Of a stretch of 64,000 nucleotides of DNA, positions 63,210-64,000 are shown one piece after another. The stretch spans positions 32,001 through 96,000 of the forward strand of contig JADFDU010000033.1 in assembly GCA_018262775.1 (NCBI GenBank), read 5' to 3'. The position numbers and the translations under genes were made by a program. The DNA is from Rhodocyclaceae bacterium (GTDB lineage: Bacteria > Pseudomonadota > Gammaproteobacteria > Burkholderiales > Rhodocyclaceae). How positions within the stretch are numbered: the stretch's first letter is position 1; every line of letters begins with the position of its first letter. The notes under the pieces were generated by a model that saw only the letters and a program-made list of their open reading frames with translations, ran no database searches and was not told the origin of the DNA.

Positions 63210-64000
63210 ATGGGCATCTCCGGAAAAATTGCCGAACTCTTCCAGCGCTCGCAGATGACGCCGCTCATCGCGCTGATCGCCTTGCTGCTCGGCCTCTTCG
63301 CCGTGCTGGTGACGCCGCGCGAGGAGGAGCCGCAGATCAACGTGACGATGGCCAACGTCTTCATCCCGTTTCCGGGTGCTTCGGCACGCGACGTCGAGAA
63401 CCTGGTGGCGCGGCCGGCCGAACAGGTGCTCTCGCGCATCGCCGGCATCGAGCACGTGTATTCCGTCTCGCGCCCCGGCATGGCCGTCATCACCGTGCAG
63501 TACATCGTCGGCGAAGAGCCGATCCAGGCGCTGGTGCGCCTCTACGACACCGTCAACTCGCACCGCGACTGGGTCTCGCCCAATCTCGGCGTCGGCGAGG
63601 CCATCATCAAGCCGAAGGGCATCGACGACGTGCCCATCGTCACGCTGACCTTCTGGACACGGGATGCCACCCGCTCGGCTTTCGAGATGCAGCAGGTGGC
63701 GCGTGCCGTCGAGATCGAGATGAAGCGCATCCCCGGCACGCGCGACGTCGCCACGCTGGGCGGGCCGGGCCACATCATCCGCGTCGCCATGGACGCCGAG
63801 CGCATGAATGCGTCTGGCGTCACGGCGCAGGACATCAAGGCGGCGCTGCAGCTTTCCAACGCGCTGCAGCCTTCCGGCAACCTGGTCACGGGCAATCGCG
63901 AGATTCTCGTCGAGACCGGCACCTACCTCGAGACCGCCGCCGACGTGAAGCGTCTGGTGGTGGGCGTGGCCGGCGGCCGGCCGGTGTTCATGTCCGATGT
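63210..64000 (+). CDS. RND efflux pump inner membrane subunit, truncated by window end
   Basis: First 263 residues of an AcrB/HAE-type or heavy-metal-type RND permease. TM1 (about 17-35) is followed by the porter PN1/PN2 region with VFIPFPGASARDVENLVARPAEQ, then LFDxV-like ALVRLYDTV and PGTRDVATLGG. It begins ATG 63210 after TTCCTTCGACTGACGCC and runs off the end. Type (drug versus metal) cannot be decided from this part. Confidence 0.9.
   Translation, partial: MGISGKIAELFQRSQMTPLIALIALLLGLFAVLVTPREEEPQINVTMANVFIPFPGASARDVENLVARPAEQVLSRIAGIEHVYSVSRPGMAVITVQYIVGEEPIQALVRLYDTVNSHRDWVSPNLGVGEAIIKPKGIDDVPIVTLTFWTRDATRSAFEMQQVARAVEIEMKRIPGTRDVATLGGPGHIIRVAMDAERMNASGVTAQDIKAALQLSNALQPSGNLVTGNREILVETGTYLETAADVKRLVVGVAGGRPVFMSD

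Overview
The window is GC-rich (AT-rich DNA is confined to a few promoters) and reads as chromosome of a heterotrophic or mixotrophic betaproteobacterium. A Rhodocyclales/Sterolibacteriaceae-like sulfur- and nitrogen-cycling relative is my best guess, inferred from gene content (LutABC, NhaD, slipin/NfeD, half-size YeeE permeases with TusA/DsrE-like/rhodanese proteins, SQR, cd1-like protein) and not from a marker gene. No rRNA, tRNA or CRISPR array was found. No gene-free stretch exceeds 300 bp.

Layout. 0-8.4 kb: end of a patatin esterase, a PBP7-type endopeptidase, an IclR regulator divergent from a lactate-utilisation operon lutA-lutB-(2-hydroxyacid dehydrogenase)-lutC, then a convergent sensor Ser/Thr kinase. 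8.55-8.70 kb: a free-standing candidate small RNA. 8.7-17 kb: MarR and TSUP genes, then a tight run otsA-otsB-antiporter-ybdK-glutamine amidotransferase; OtsA here carries a membrane sensor-like N-terminus. 17-37 kb: a long island of ion and membrane homeostasis (HAD-ATPase fusion, MarC, CvrA, Usp proteins, slipin/NfeD, Na/Pi, Ca2+-ATPase, Ca2+/Na+ exchanger, two NhaD paralogues, two CPA2 antiporters). 37-40.3 kb: arsenic/metalloid genes arsR, an arsC remnant, acr3, a GDCCVxC protein, an ArsP-like permease and a small thioredoxin. 40.3-45.2 kb: cbpAM, a Gly/Met-rich secreted protein, a thioredoxin-CcdA fusion and a cytochrome cd1-like protein. 45.3-49.3 kb: an MmeI-type restriction-modification enzyme, BrnTA and a ribbon-helix-helix protein. 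49.4-55.1 kb: a compact sulfur-trafficking operon. 55.3-64 kb: HbpS-like protein, cytochrome c'-like protein divergent from a Crp/Fnr regulator, ArsC, MFS, SQR, glutamate dehydrogenase and the start of an RND efflux system.

The most unusual signal is not a gene. A 25-bp element of the form RAAAGTCAG-N10-ACGGCG occurs 13 times uninterrupted, plus once split by 27 bp. Half the copies are intergenic and half lie inside coding sequences, read in different frames and both orientations. Its ends are nearly invariant and its 10-bp core varies, usually keeping a CCG...CGG mini-palindrome. Two further dispersed families (a dRS3/REP-like inverted repeat and a 23-bp AAGGAAATCCCTG element) and a 150-bp MITE-like unit cluster between 48 and 63 kb, one nested inside another.

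How it works together (inference): the window combines osmotic, ionic and pH homeostasis with arsenic efflux and a periplasm-to-cytoplasm sulfur relay feeding or paralleling sulfide oxidation by SQR.
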